A DNA stretch of 30,866 bases, taken from contig CAWDIJ010000018.1 of NCBI GenBank assembly GCA_963802375.1, positions 1-30,866 on the forward strand. Direction: 5' to 3'. The notes under the pieces were generated by a model. That model ran no database searches. It was not told where the DNA came from and worked only from the letters and a program-made list of their open reading frames with translations. The DNA is from JACDAN01 sp963802375 (GTDB lineage Bacteria > Actinomycetota > Thermoleophilia > Gaiellales > Gaiellaceae). Of the stretch, positions 21,369 to 28,986 are shown piece after piece. The position numbers and the translations under genes were made by a program. Numbering within the stretch: position 1 is the first letter of the stretch; each line of letters opens with the position of its first letter.

Positions 21369-21811
21369 GCGACCTCTCGCACGTCGACGAGTCGGGCTCC
21401 GTGCGCATGGTCGACGTCGGTGCGAAGCCGGTGTCGAAGCGTCGCGCCGTCGCGCGAGCTGCTGTCCGGATGGCGCCGGAGACGGCGCGACGGCTCGGCA
21501 AGCTGCCGAAGGGCGACGCCCTCGCGACCGCCCAGCTCGCGGGGATCATGGCTGCGAAGCGGACGAGCGACCTGATCCCGCTCTGCCATCCGCTGCCGCT
21601 CTCGCTCGTCGAGGTCACGCTCGCCGTCGTCGCGGACGGTGTCGAGATCACTGCCGCGGCGGAGACGACGGCCCAGACCGGGGTCGAGATGGAGGCGCTC
21701 GTCGCGGCGTCTGTCGCGGCCCTCACCGTTTACGACATGGCGAAGGCCGTCGACAAGGGGATGGTCGTCGGCGACGTGGCGCTGGTCGAGAAGACGAAGG
21801 AGCCCGTGTGA
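21365..21811 (+). CDS. moaC: cyclic pyranopterin monophosphate synthase MoaC
   Basis: MoaC turns the MoaA product (3',8-cyclo-GTP) into cyclic pyranopterin monophosphate in molybdenum cofactor synthesis. The 148-residue protein has the family start HVDESGSVRMVDVGAKPVS, the pocket IPLCHPLPLS and the catalytic segment TVYDMAKAVDKGM with the conserved Asp and Lys. Size is normal. ATG at 21365 overlaps the otsA stop by 4 nt, and its own stop overlaps the start of moaB/mog by 4 nt, so the two molybdopterin genes are coupled. moaA, moaD and moaE are not in the window. Confidence 0.96.
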   Translation: MSDLSHVDESGSVRMVDVGAKPVSKRRAVARAAVRMAPETARRLGKLPKGDALATAQLAGIMAAKRTSDLIPLCHPLPLSLVEVTLAVVADGVEITAAAETTAQTGVEMEALVAASVAALTVYDMAKAVDKGMVVGDVALVEKTKEPV

Positions 21812-22287
21812 GGACGGCGGTGCTGACGATCTCGGACGGCGTCGTCGCCGGGACGAGGGACGACACGAGCGGCGACCTGTTGTCCGGGCTGTTGGAGGCA
21901 GACGGCCATGAGGTCGAACGGAAAGTCGTGGCCGACGAGGCCGATCGGATCGCCGCCGCGATCACCGAGCTCGCGGAGCGTTCGGCGCTCGTCCTCACGA
22001 CGGGCGGCACGGGGGTGGCGCCGCGCGATGTGACGCCGGAGGCCACGCGCTCGGTGCTCGACCGCGACGCTCCAGGCATCGCCGAGGCGATCCGTGCCGA
22101 CTCGATCGCGAAGACGCCGCACGCGCTCCTCTCGCGTGGTGTGGCCGGCGTTCGTGGGCGGACGCTCGTCGTCAACCTGCCCGGGTCGCCCGGCGGTTGC
22201 CGCGACGGCTTCGCGGTCCTTCGGCCGGCGCTCGGACACGCGCTCGACCTGCTCGCGGGCTCCGAGTCCGCCCATCGGCAGACGTGA
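21808..22287 (+). CDS. moaB: molybdenum cofactor biosynthesis protein MoaB/MogA family
   Basis: A 159-residue MoCF-domain protein that would adenylate molybdopterin before metal insertion by MoeA. The domain starts with TAVLTISDGVVAGTRDDTSG and has LVLTTGGTGVAPRDVTPEA and the NLPGSPGG loop; these are the MPT-binding landmarks shared by MoaB, MogA and the MoeA central domain. Sequence alone does not separate MoaB from MogA here. GTG at 21808 is set by the overlap with the moaC TGA; the much longer open frame to the left is a shadow of otsA and moaC. In M. tuberculosis a moaB-type gene (moaB2) also lies close to the mprAB-pepD cluster. Confidence 0.92.
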   Translation: MRTAVLTISDGVVAGTRDDTSGDLLSGLLEADGHEVERKVVADEADRIAAAITELAERSALVLTTGGTGVAPRDVTPEATRSVLDRDAPGIAEAIRADSIAKTPHALLSRGVAGVRGRTLVVNLPGSPGGCRDGFAVLRPALGHALDLLAGSESAHRQT

Positions 22288-22309
22288 GGACCCCGCTCAG
22301 CTCCTGCCG

Positions 22310-23176
22310 ATGAGTAACGCCGCCGTCTCGCTCCCGCGCCGCTTCGCGTCGCTCGTGAAGCTCGAGCACACCGTCTTCGCGCTCCCGTTCGCGTACGTCG
22401 GCATGCTGCTCGCGCTCGGCGAGGTTCCCGCGGCCCGGGACTGGTTCTGGGTGACGGTCGCCATGGTGGGTGCGCGCACGCTTGCGATGGGGCTGAACAG
22501 GCTGATCGACGCCGAGCTCGACGCCCGTAACCCCCGCACCGCGTCGCGCGAGCTTCCGACCGGTTCCCTCTCCCGCGCCCAGGTCGGCGTGCTCTGCGCG
22601 CTCGCGTTCGCCGTGTTCCTCGTCGCCGTCTTCCAGCTCGACCCGCTCGTGCGGTGGCTCTGGCCGGTTCCCGTCGTTTTCTTCGTCGTCTACCCGTACC
22701 TGAAGCGGCTGACGTGGCTCTGCCACGAGTGGCTCGGCGTGTCGCTCGGCCTCGCTCCAGTCGGAGCGTGGGCCGCGGTGACCGGCGAGCTGCCCTGGCA
22801 GGCGTGGGCGCTCGGGGGAGCTGTGGCGCTGTGGGTCGCCGGCTTTGATCTCTTCTACTCGCTCTTCGATCTCGACCACGATCGTGCCGAGGGGCTTCAC
22901 TCGTGGGCTGTTCGCTTCGGCGAGCTCGGGGTCTTCCGCGGGGCGCGGCTCCATCACGTGGGCACCGTTGTGCTGCTCTCGGTCGCCGGACTCGGGCTCG
23001 ACGCCGGGATCTGGTACTGGCTCGGCGTCGGTGCCGTCGCGGCGCTGCTCACCTACGAGCATCTGCTCGTGCGGCCGGGTGACCTCCGTCGGCTCGATGC
23101 GGCCTTCTTCACCGTCAACGGGGTGATCAGCATCGTCTTCCTCGGGTTCGTCCTCCTCGACGTCGTCACGCGCTGA
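22310..23176 (+). CDS. UbiA-family prenyltransferase, probably MqnP-type (menaquinone pathway)
   Basis: A 288-residue membrane enzyme with eight or nine helices. It carries both Asp-rich motifs of UbiA enzymes: NRLIDAELDARNPRTASREL (20 residues; binds prenyl diphosphate through Mg) and YSLFDLDHDRAEGLHS. These motif forms are those of 4-hydroxybenzoate-polyprenyltransferase-like proteins, which in actinobacteria usually belong to the futalosine route (MqnP) and not to ubiquinone synthesis. ATG at 22310 is chosen since the text MSNAAVSLPRRFASLVKLEH is a normal UbiA N-terminus. It stands just before the cytochrome c maturation and heme genes, which fits a role in respiration. A hairpin follows 29 nt after its stop. 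Confidence 0.9.
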   Translation: MSNAAVSLPRRFASLVKLEHTVFALPFAYVGMLLALGEVPAARDWFWVTVAMVGARTLAMGLNRLIDAELDARNPRTASRELPTGSLSRAQVGVLCALAFAVFLVAVFQLDPLVRWLWPVPVVFFVVYPYLKRLTWLCHEWLGVSLGLAPVGAWAAVTGELPWQAWALGGAVALWVAGFDLFYSLFDLDHDRAEGLHSWAVRFGELGVFRGARLHHVGTVVLLSVAGLGLDAGIWYWLGVGAVAALLTYEHLLVRPGDLRRLDAAFFTVNGVISIVFLGFVLLDVVTR

Positions 23177-23205
23177 GGGAACGCCGCGGGTGCGGCTGGG
23201 GAGAA

Positions 23206-23227
23206 ATCGTCACACTGCCGTGACGAT
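23206..23227. terminator. 8-bp hairpin after the prenyltransferase gene
   Basis: ATCGTCAC, loop ACTGCC, GTGACGAT, perfect arms. No T-run follows, so it may be an intrinsic terminator of the U-less kind seen in high-GC genomes or a protein-binding site. Confidence 0.45.
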
Positions 23228-23270
23228 GCCGAGAGCCGTCCGCGCAGAGATCCTCGATAGCGTTTCCGTA

Positions 23271-23300
23271 GGGACACCGGGGTGCCCCTGGGGCTACGTT
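23271..23300 (+). promoter_or_regulatory. promoter of the ccm-hem block with an inverted repeat
   Basis: TACGTT at 23295-23300 is a -10 candidate, 26 nt before the ccmA GTG. The -35 region is covered by GGGACACC-GG-GGTGCCCC (23271-23288), an inverted repeat with one mismatch, which could be an operator. No regulator is identified. Confidence 0.4.
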
Positions 23301-23326
23301 GGGGTGGTTTCGCGGAGGTCTCGGTC

Positions 23327-23911
23327 GTGATCCGCGCTCGCGGGCTCGAGAAGCGCTACGGCCGCCGCCGAGCCCTGCGGCCGGTCGACCTCGACCTCGA
23401 CCGCGGCGGCTTTCTCGTTGTCACGGGTGCTAACGGGTCGGGAAAGACGACGCTGCTCAGGCTCGTCGCGGGGCTCGCGGCGCCGACGGGAGGTGAGCTC
23501 GCGGTCCGCGCCGACCGCGGGGCGCTCGGGTTCCTCGGGCACGAGCCGCTGCTCTACCGTGACCTGACCGCGGTCGAGAACCTCGAGCTCTACGGGCGTC
23601 TCTACCGCGTCCGCGAACGGCGCGAGCGGATCGGGATGCTGCTCGAGCGCTTCGGCCTCTGGGACGTTCGCTCCGAACGCGTCGCGTCGTACTCGCGCGG
23701 CATGACGCAACGTCTCGCGCTCTGCCGCGCGCTCCTGCACCAGCCGGAGCTGCTCGTGCTCGACGAGCCGTTCACGGCGCTCGACACCGAAGGCGCTGAG
23801 CTGCTCGACCGGCAGCTGACGGAGCTCACCGGCTCTGCGACGATCCTCCTGTCGACGCACGACGCGGCCCGGGTCGAGCCGTTCGCAACTGCGCGACTCG
23901 CGCTCGCATGA
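23327..23911 (+). CDS. ccmA: heme exporter ATP-binding protein CcmA
   Basis: The ATPase of the CcmABCD complex, which in cytochrome c maturation system I frees holo-CcmE from CcmC by ATP use. The 194-residue ABC protein has Walker A TGANGSGKTT, a Q-loop region LGFLGHEPLLYRDLTAVEN, the signature SYSRGMTQRLALCRALLH, Walker B LLVLDEPFTALD and the switch His in STHDAAR. The short length and TAVENLELYGRLY segment are CcmA-like. GTG at 23327 lies 8 nt after GGAGG (23314-23318), a good ribosome site; earlier GTGs lack one. Its TGA overlaps the ccmB ATG. Confidence 0.92.
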   Translation: MIRARGLEKRYGRRRALRPVDLDLDRGGFLVVTGANGSGKTTLLRLVAGLAAPTGGELAVRADRGALGFLGHEPLLYRDLTAVENLELYGRLYRVRERRERIGMLLERFGLWDVRSERVASYSRGMTQRLALCRALLHQPELLVLDEPFTALDTEGAELLDRQLTELTGSATILLSTHDAARVEPFATARLALA

Positions 23912-24546
23912 CCTACTTCGCCGATGTCGCGGCGCTCGCCCACAAGGATCTCCGGCTCGAGTTGCGCGCACGCGACACGCTCCCTGCCATGCTCCTCTTC
24001 GTCCTCTCGACGCTCGTCGTCTTCCACTTCGCCCTGCCGACCGGAGCGGACGAGATCGCCGCGCACGGACTTCTCTGGATCGCGCTCGTCTTCACCGCGC
24101 TGCTCGGCCTGGCCCGCGCGTGGGCGCCCGAGCGTGAGAGCGGGGCCCTCGAGGGGCTCGTGCTCGCGCCGTCGGATCGGAGCGCGATCTGGCTCGGCAA
24201 GGCGGCTGCGGTCTTCGTCTTCCTCACCGTGATCGAGCTCGTCGCGCTGCCGGCGTTCGCGCTCTTCTTCTCGCCGCTCGACGCCGCCGCAGTTCTGGGC
24301 GTTCTCCTCGCCAACGTCGGCATCTGCGCGGTGGGCACCTTGCTCGCAGCGATGGCGGCCGCGAGCAGGACGCGGGAGCTGATTCTGCCGCTCCTCTTCC
24401 TCCCACTCGCGATCCCCCTCGTGGTCGGTGGTGTCGGTGCGAGCGTCTCGGAGGAGCCCGGCCGCTACCTCGCCTTCCTGGGGCTATACGACGCGGTCTT
24501 CGCGCTACTGTGCTGGGCGTCCTTTGAGTACGTCGTCTCCGAATAG
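23908..24546 (+). CDS. ccmB: heme exporter membrane protein CcmB
   Basis: A 212-residue protein with six membrane helices, the membrane partner of CcmA. The N-terminus (AALAHKDLRLELRARDTLPAM, quoted as HKDLRLELRARDTLPAM) and the segment WAPERESGALEGLVLAP are CcmB landmarks, as is PLLFLPLAIPLVVGG before the last helices. ATG at 23908 forms an ATGA overlap with ccmA. The next gene, ccmC, either starts 25 nt after the ccmB stop or inside its end. Confidence 0.92.
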   Translation: MTYFADVAALAHKDLRLELRARDTLPAMLLFVLSTLVVFHFALPTGADEIAAHGLLWIALVFTALLGLARAWAPERESGALEGLVLAPSDRSAIWLGKAAAVFVFLTVIELVALPAFALFFSPLDAAAVLGVLLANVGICAVGTLLAAMAAASRTRELILPLLFLPLAIPLVVGGVGASVSEEPGRYLAFLGLYDAVFALLCWASFEYVVSE

Positions 24547-24571
24547 CAGGCCGTCGAGGATCTCGGTCCCG

Positions 24572-25231
24572 ATGCTCGCGGCGGCCGCCGCGGGGCTCAT
24601 CGGGCTTGCGATCTTCCTCGCTTTCTTCGTCGCTCCGGAGGACGCCGACCAGGGCATCTCGCAGCGGATCTTCTACTTCCACGTTCCGGTGGCGCTGACC
24701 GCGTACGCCTGTTTCGGCTGGGGCGCGTACAAAGCGCTGCTCCTGCTCTGGAAGGGGAACGATCGGTACGACCTCGAGAGCTACGTCGGCATCCACCTGG
24801 GCACGATCTTCGGCGCGTTGACGCTCGCGACCGGCTCGATCTGGGCCAAAGCCTCGTGGGGCAAGTGGTGGGTGTGGGACTCCAACCAGCTCGTCCTCTT
24901 CCTCGTTCTCTTCCTCTTCTACTCGGCCTACTTCATGCTTCGCTTCTCGATCGAGGAAGGGCCCCGTCGGGCGAACATCTCCGCCGTCTACGCGCTCTTC
25001 GGCGTCGCCTTGATCCCGGTCAGCTTCCTGGCGATCCGGCTCGCCGAGGACTTCATCCACCCGACCACCTTCACGCGGGACGGGCCGCAGATGACGGGGA
25101 CGATGTTCTTCACGTTCTGCGTCGCCTGGCTCGCGATGACGACGCTCGCCTACGCGCTCTATCGCGTCGAGCTCGCCGGCAAGCGGGTCGACGCGAACCT
25201 GCGCGAGCTGCGGGAGGCGCTGACCACATGA
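24572..25231 (+). CDS. ccmC: cytochrome c maturation protein CcmC (heme handling)
   Basis: CcmC delivers heme to the chaperone CcmE. The 219-residue membrane protein has six helices and the Trp-rich heme-handling motif WGKWWVWDSNQLV; most CcmC proteins have WDARLT at its end, so this is a variant. The two outer histidines expected as heme ligands are in YFHVPVAL and FIHPTTF. The ATG at 24572 has GAGGA 11 nt ahead. A TTG at 24524, inside the ccmB end, would add 16 residues (STSSPNSRPSRISVP) with no membrane character; I prefer the ATG. The stop overlaps the start of the ccmD-like gene. Confidence 0.9.
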   Translation: MLAAAAAGLIGLAIFLAFFVAPEDADQGISQRIFYFHVPVALTAYACFGWGAYKALLLLWKGNDRYDLESYVGIHLGTIFGALTLATGSIWAKASWGKWWVWDSNQLVLFLVLFLFYSAYFMLRFSIEEGPRRANISAVYALFGVALIPVSFLAIRLAEDFIHPTTFTRDGPQMTGTMFFTFCVAWLAMTTLAYALYRVELAGKRVDANLRELREALTT

Positions 25232-25380
25232 GCTCGGGCGAGAAGTACGTGGCTGCTGCCTACGGCGTCGTCTTCGTGACCGTGCTCGTCTACGTCGTGA
25301 TCATCGCGGCGAAGCTATCGCGGCTCGAGCGGGAGACGGCCGAGCTGGCCGAGCTGGCGCGCCGCCGCGCGGTTGAATAG
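25228..25380 (+). CDS. ccmD: CcmD-like small membrane protein
   Basis: A 50-residue protein, easily missed because of its size. It has the CcmD layout: a short outer N-terminus (SSGEKYVAAAYGV), one membrane helix (VVFVTVLVYVVIIAAKL) and a charged cytoplasmic helix with the pattern SRLERETAELAELARRR. CcmD joins CcmABC and is needed for release of heme-loaded CcmE. ATG at 25228 overlaps the ccmC TGA as ATGA, and the stop is 5 nt from the next gene. Position and layout make the call; sequence in CcmD is always weakly conserved. Confidence 0.82.
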   Translation: MSSGEKYVAAAYGVVFVTVLVYVVIIAAKLSRLERETAELAELARRRAVE

Positions 25381-25385
25381 CGATC

Positions 25386-26153
25386 ATGGCTGAGCTGCTC
25401 GTCGTCCCCGCCTTGCTCGCCTACGGGGAGGCGGCGTTCGCCTACGTGGGAGAGCTGCGAGGGCCGGGCCTGGCCGGCCGGCTCGCCACCTGGGGCGTCC
25501 GGCTGGGCTGGCTCGCGCAGACGGCGCTCCTCGTCGGCCAAGCCGCGTCCGCCGAGGGCTTTCCCTGGGGCACGTGGGCGGGCGCGCTCAACCTCTTCGT
25601 GTGGCTCGTCGTCGGCGCGTACCTGATCTGGGGCTGCACGCCGAGGTACCGGCTGCTCGGCCTCGCCGTGATGCCCGTCGCCGTTCTGCTGCTTCTACTC
25701 GCGTGGGCAGGCGGGGGCACGGCGGTCGGGGAGGGCGAGCACTCCGGCACCGTCCTCGCAGTACATGCCGGGTTGATGCTCGCGGGCTTCGCCGGTCTCC
25801 TGCTCGCCGCGGCCATGGCGGTCCTCTATCTCTGGCAGGAGCGCCGGCTGAAGCGGCACGAGCGCACCGTCCTCCGCGTGCGCGTGCCGGCTCTCGAGGC
25901 GCTCGACCGCTTGGCGGCGCGGACGGTGCTCGGCTCGCTCGTCGTGCTCACCCTGGGGATCGGCGTCGGCGCGGCGAGCTTCGAGCGCGGGGACTTCGAC
26001 GCCGCGATGGCCGTCACGCTCGCAATCTGGGCTACGTACGCCTCCCTGCTCGTCCTTCGACACGAGGGCTGGCGCGGCCGGCGCGCCGCGCTGCTCAACC
26101 TGGCGGGCTTCGCGCTGGTCGCCGTCGTCCTTCCGATCACCCACTTCGCATGA
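25386..26153 (+). CDS. hemX: HemX/CcsA-type cytochrome c assembly membrane protein
   Basis: A 255-residue protein with eight membrane helices. The segments FPWGTWAGALNLFVWLVVG and LAVHAGLMLAGFAGLLLAA match the CcsA/HemX superfamily. The Trp-rich WWD motif of true heme-handling CcsA/CcmC is not present, and its place right before hemA is that of hemX in Firmicutes, where HemX lowers HemA protein level. A His in the last residues (THF) and one in AVHAGL are possible heme ligands. ATG at 25386 follows ccmD by 5 nt. Its TGA overlaps the hemA ATG. A link between heme supply and cytochrome c maturation is the likely role. Confidence 0.82.
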   Translation: MAELLVVPALLAYGEAAFAYVGELRGPGLAGRLATWGVRLGWLAQTALLVGQAASAEGFPWGTWAGALNLFVWLVVGAYLIWGCTPRYRLLGLAVMPVAVLLLLLAWAGGGTAVGEGEHSGTVLAVHAGLMLAGFAGLLLAAAMAVLYLWQERRLKRHERTVLRVRVPALEALDRLAARTVLGSLVVLTLGIGVGAASFERGDFDAAMAVTLAIWATYASLLVLRHEGWRGRRAALLNLAGFALVAVVLPITHFA

Positions 26154-27386
26154 AGCTCACCCTCGCCGGCATCTCGCACCATCGCGCTCCGATCGAGCTG
26201 CGCGAGCGTGTGGCCCTCGACCTGGACGCCTGTCGCGAGCTGGCCGGCCGGCTCGAGGGCGAAGCGGTCGTGCTCTCGACGTGCAACCGCACGGAGCTCT
26301 ACCTCGCCGGCGAAGAGCACGCGGAGGAGCTGGCGGTGGAGACGCTCACGAACCTCGCCGGGGAAGCCGCAGGGGAGCTCGCGCCGGCGCTCTACCGGCT
26401 GCGCGACGAGGCGGCGGCGCTGCATCTCTTCCGCGTTGCCGGCGGGCTCGACTCGCTCGTCCCCGGCGAGGGCGAGATCCTCGGGCAGGTGCGGACCGCG
26501 TTCGAGGCTGGAGCTGCTGGGCCGTTTCTCGACCGCCTCTTCCGCCAGGCTTTGCACACGGGACGGCGTGTCCGCAGGGAGACCGCAATCGCCGAGAGCC
26601 CCGCCTCCGTGCCGGCTGCGGCGGCCGCGCTCGCACAGCAGGTGTTCGGAGAGCTCGCCGGCCGCCGCGTCCTCCTGCTCGGCGCCGGGAAGACGAGCGA
26701 GTCGGCCGCGCGCAACCTCGTCTCGCGGGGGGCGGAGATCGCCGCGGTCGCGAACCGGACGCTCGCGCACGGCGATGACCTTGCGGGGCGCCTCGCCGCA
26801 CGGCGCGCTCGCGTTGGACGCGATCGCAACAGAGCTGGAGCACGCCGACGTCGTCGTCTCCGCGACGAGTGCATCCGGTCTCGTTCTCTCCCGCGACGCG
26901 GTCGCCGCGTCGCTTCGCTCCCGCAAGGGCCGCCCCCTGCTGCTGGTCGACCTCGCGGTGCCGCGCGACCTCGATCCGGCGATCAACGAGCTCGACGGCT
27001 GCTTCCTCTACGACGTCGACGATCTCGAGGCTGTGGTTACAGAGACGCTCTCGGGTCGTCGCGGCGAGGCCGCGCGGGCCGAGCAGCTCGTTGCCGATGA
27101 GGCCGATCGATTCCGCGACTGGCAGGCCTCGCTCGACGTCGTTCCGACGATCGCGTCACTCCGGGCGCTCGCGGAGGAGATCCGCGATCGCGAGCTCGCC
27201 AAGGCGGGTGGGCGCCTGTCCGAGCGCGAGCGCGAGCACGTGGAGTCGGTGATCTCGCAGATCTTGGCAAAGCTCCTGCATCTGCCGACGATTCGCATGA
27301 AGGAGGCAGCCGCGGCAGCCGACGGCGTGATCTATGCTGACGTCGTGAGGTACCTGTTCGGCCTGGAGGAGGAGGAGCGGCGATGA
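26150..27386 (+). pseudogene. hemA: glutamyl-tRNA reductase HemA, broken by one frame shift
   Basis: HemA reduces glutamyl-tRNA to glutamate-1-semialdehyde, the first step of heme synthesis by the C5 route. The first frame (from ATG 26150) gives the catalytic domain with Cys45 in STCNRTELY, the segment VPGEGEILGQVR and the NADPH-binding RVLLLGAGKTSESAARNL. At about 26790-26805 the match moves to the next frame, which continues LEHADVVVSATSA, LLLVDLAVPRDLDP and the dimer domain down to 27386. The total length is a multiple of three plus one, so one extra base (or two missing) is implied. hemC and hemD follow intact, and the enzyme should be needed, so a sequence error is more likely than true loss. 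A programmed shift is possible but unsupported. Confidence 0.9.
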
Positions 27387-27547
27387 CGACCCGGTTCACG
27401 TCGTCGCGGCCGCTGCCGCTGCAGGTTCCGACCGCGTTCGTGCGCATCCGGCCGAGCACCCACCCGAGCGGAGCGCGGGGCTGCGGCGAGTCGAGGCCCG
27501 TCTCGCGGCGAATCTGTGCTCATCCGCGTCGGTTCCCGCGGCAGTAG
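27383..27547 (+). CDS. possible 54-residue basic peptide between hemA and hemC
   Basis: ATG at 27383 overlaps the hemA TGA as ATGA, the same coupling seen at ccmA/B, ccmC/D and hemX/hemA. The frame runs to TAG at 27545-27547, 32 nt into hemC. By hand count about 85 percent of codons end in G or C, higher than the other two frames of the gap. The product is unusual: 11 Arg, no Lys, one acidic residue, rich in Pro and Ser. I do not recognise it. It may be a real small gene, a coupling leader for hemC, or chance. Confidence 0.3.
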   Translation: MTTRFTSSRPLPLQVPTAFVRIRPSTHPSGARGCGESRPVSRRICAHPRRFPRQ

Positions 27548-28340
27548 GCTCGCCCTCACCCAGGCGGAGCAGGCCGCGGAGCGGCTGCGCGAGCCCGGGA
27601 ACGAGATCGCGCTCGTCCCGATCACGACGGCGGGCGATCGTGATCGCACGCGTCCGTTCGGTGAGATCGGCGCCCGCGGCGTGTTCGTCAAGGAGCTCGA
27701 GGAGGCCCTCCTCGCAGGCCGGATCGATGTTGCCGTGCACTCAGCGAAGGACATGACCTCGACGGATACGGAGGGCCTCTCCGTCGGCGCCTACCCGCCG
27801 CGCGAGGACGCGCGCGACGCGCTCTGCGGCGCGGACGAGCTTCGGCCGGGAATGCGAATCGGGACGGCCTCCATCCGCAGGCGGGCCCAGTTGCTGGCAC
27901 TGGAGCCGTCGCTCTCGATCGAGCCGCTGCGGGGCAACATCGACACGCGGTTGCGCAAGCGCGGCGAGCGAGGGCTCGACGCGGTCGTGCTCGCGGCGTG
28001 CGGGCTCGACCGGCTCGGTCTCGCCGACGAGGTCGGTCGCCGCTTCGACCCGTCCGAGCTGTTACCCGAGGCGGGGCAGGGATCCCTCGCGTTGCAGGTT
28101 CGCGCCGGCGAGGAGCCGCTCGTCGCCGCCGCCGACGACGCCGAGACGCGGCGTCGCGTCGAAGCCGAGCGGCGCTGCGTCGCGCTGATCGGGGGCGGCT
28201 GCCTCGCGCCCGTCGCCGCGCACCACGACGGGACGCGCCTGACCGCGCTCGTCGCCGACGAGGACGGCGCCTGGATCGAGCGTCGCAGCGGAGAGGACCC
28301 GGAGACGGTCGCGCGGGAGCTGCTCGCGTTCGTCTCGTGA
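27516..28340 (+). CDS. hemC: porphobilinogen deaminase (hydroxymethylbilane synthase) HemC
   Basis: HemC joins four porphobilinogen units into hydroxymethylbilane. The 274-residue protein starts with the family motif IRVGSRGSRLALTQA and has GRIDVAVHSAKDM, IGTASIRRRAQLLAL, GNIDTRLRK and LLPEAGQGSLALQVR. The cofactor-binding cysteine is Cys229 in IGGGCLAPVAA. The dipyrromethane attachment loop and length are normal. GTG at 27516 is placed right at the conserved N-terminus, so the frame above it is not needed; no clear ribosome site is visible, and translation may depend on coupling from upstream. hemD follows after 10 nt. Confidence 0.95.
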   Translation: MLIRVGSRGSRLALTQAEQAAERLREPGNEIALVPITTAGDRDRTRPFGEIGARGVFVKELEEALLAGRIDVAVHSAKDMTSTDTEGLSVGAYPPREDARDALCGADELRPGMRIGTASIRRRAQLLALEPSLSIEPLRGNIDTRLRKRGERGLDAVVLAACGLDRLGLADEVGRRFDPSELLPEAGQGSLALQVRAGEEPLVAAADDAETRRRVEAERRCVALIGGGCLAPVAAHHDGTRLTALVADEDGAWIERRSGEDPETVARELLAFVS

Positions 28341-28350
28341 GCTTGCTCAC

Positions 28351-28986
28351 GTGAGGGTCGTCGTCACGCGGCCGCGCGGCCAGGAGGGAGAGCTCACCCG
28401 CGGCCTGGAGGCGCTCGGCCACGACGTCGTCCACTGTCCGCTGATCGAGGTCGAGCCGACCGGCGACGATCCCATCGATGTCTCCGGCTACGACTGGGTG
28501 ATCCTCACCAGCGTGAACGGGGCCCGCGAGCTGCGGCGCCGCATGGTGGGCTCGCCACGACACGTCGCAGCGATCGGATCTGCCACCGCCGACGCTTTCG
28601 GAGGCGCCGACCTGGTCGCGGCGGTCTCGACCCAGGAGGGTTTGCTCGCGGAGCTGCCGCGGCCTGCCGGCCGCGTGTTGTTCGCCGGCGCGGAGGGGGC
28701 ACGGCGGCTGCTCGTGGACGAGCTGGGCGCCGCGTTCGTGCCGCTCTACCGGACACTCGAGCTGACGCCCGAGCCCCCCGCCGGCGACCTCGTCGTGCTC
28801 GCTTCCCCCTCCGCGGCGCGGGCCTTCGGCCGGCTCGGCGTCCCCCTGCCGGCCGTCAGCATCGGCCCACAGACGACCGCGGCAGCGCGCGAGCTGGGAG
28901 TCGAGGTCGTCGCCGAAGCGGCGACCCACGACGTCGAGGGGCTCCTCGCGGCGATAACCTCTCGCGCGTGTTCATCACCTTCCTGA
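28351..28986 (+). CDS. hemD: uroporphyrinogen-III synthase HemD
   Basis: HemD closes and rearranges hydroxymethylbilane to uroporphyrinogen III. The 211-residue protein has two alternating alpha/beta lobes, as the family does: RVVVTRPRGQEGELTRGLEALG at the start (quoted here only as RVVVTRPRGQEGEL), YDWVILTSVNGARELRRRM, VAAIGSATADAF, LVVLASPSAARAFGRLG and the late ISIGPQTTAAARELG-type segment VSIGPQTTAAARELG. HemD is poorly conserved, but these landmarks and the place after hemC make the call secure. GTG at 28351 starts 10 nt after hemC. The last 19 nt overlap the next gene, whose promoter box TAACCT lies inside hemD. Confidence 0.91.
   Translation: MRVVVTRPRGQEGELTRGLEALGHDVVHCPLIEVEPTGDDPIDVSGYDWVILTSVNGARELRRRMVGSPRHVAAIGSATADAFGGADLVAAVSTQEGLLAELPRPAGRVLFAGAEGARRLLVDELGAAFVPLYRTLELTPEPPAGDLVVLASPSAARAFGRLGVPLPAVSIGPQTTAAARELGVEVVAEAATHDVEGLLAAITSRACSSPS
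28955..28960 (+). promoter_or_regulatory. -10 box of a leaderless promoter inside hemD
   Basis: TAACCT, then 7 nt, then the GTG at 28968. Confidence 0.5.

Noticed and set aside
25574..27100. A 508-codon open frame across hemX and hemA
   Set aside because: Its first part is a shadow of hemX in another frame; only the stretch from 26150 is hemA-like. It was used to locate the frame break.
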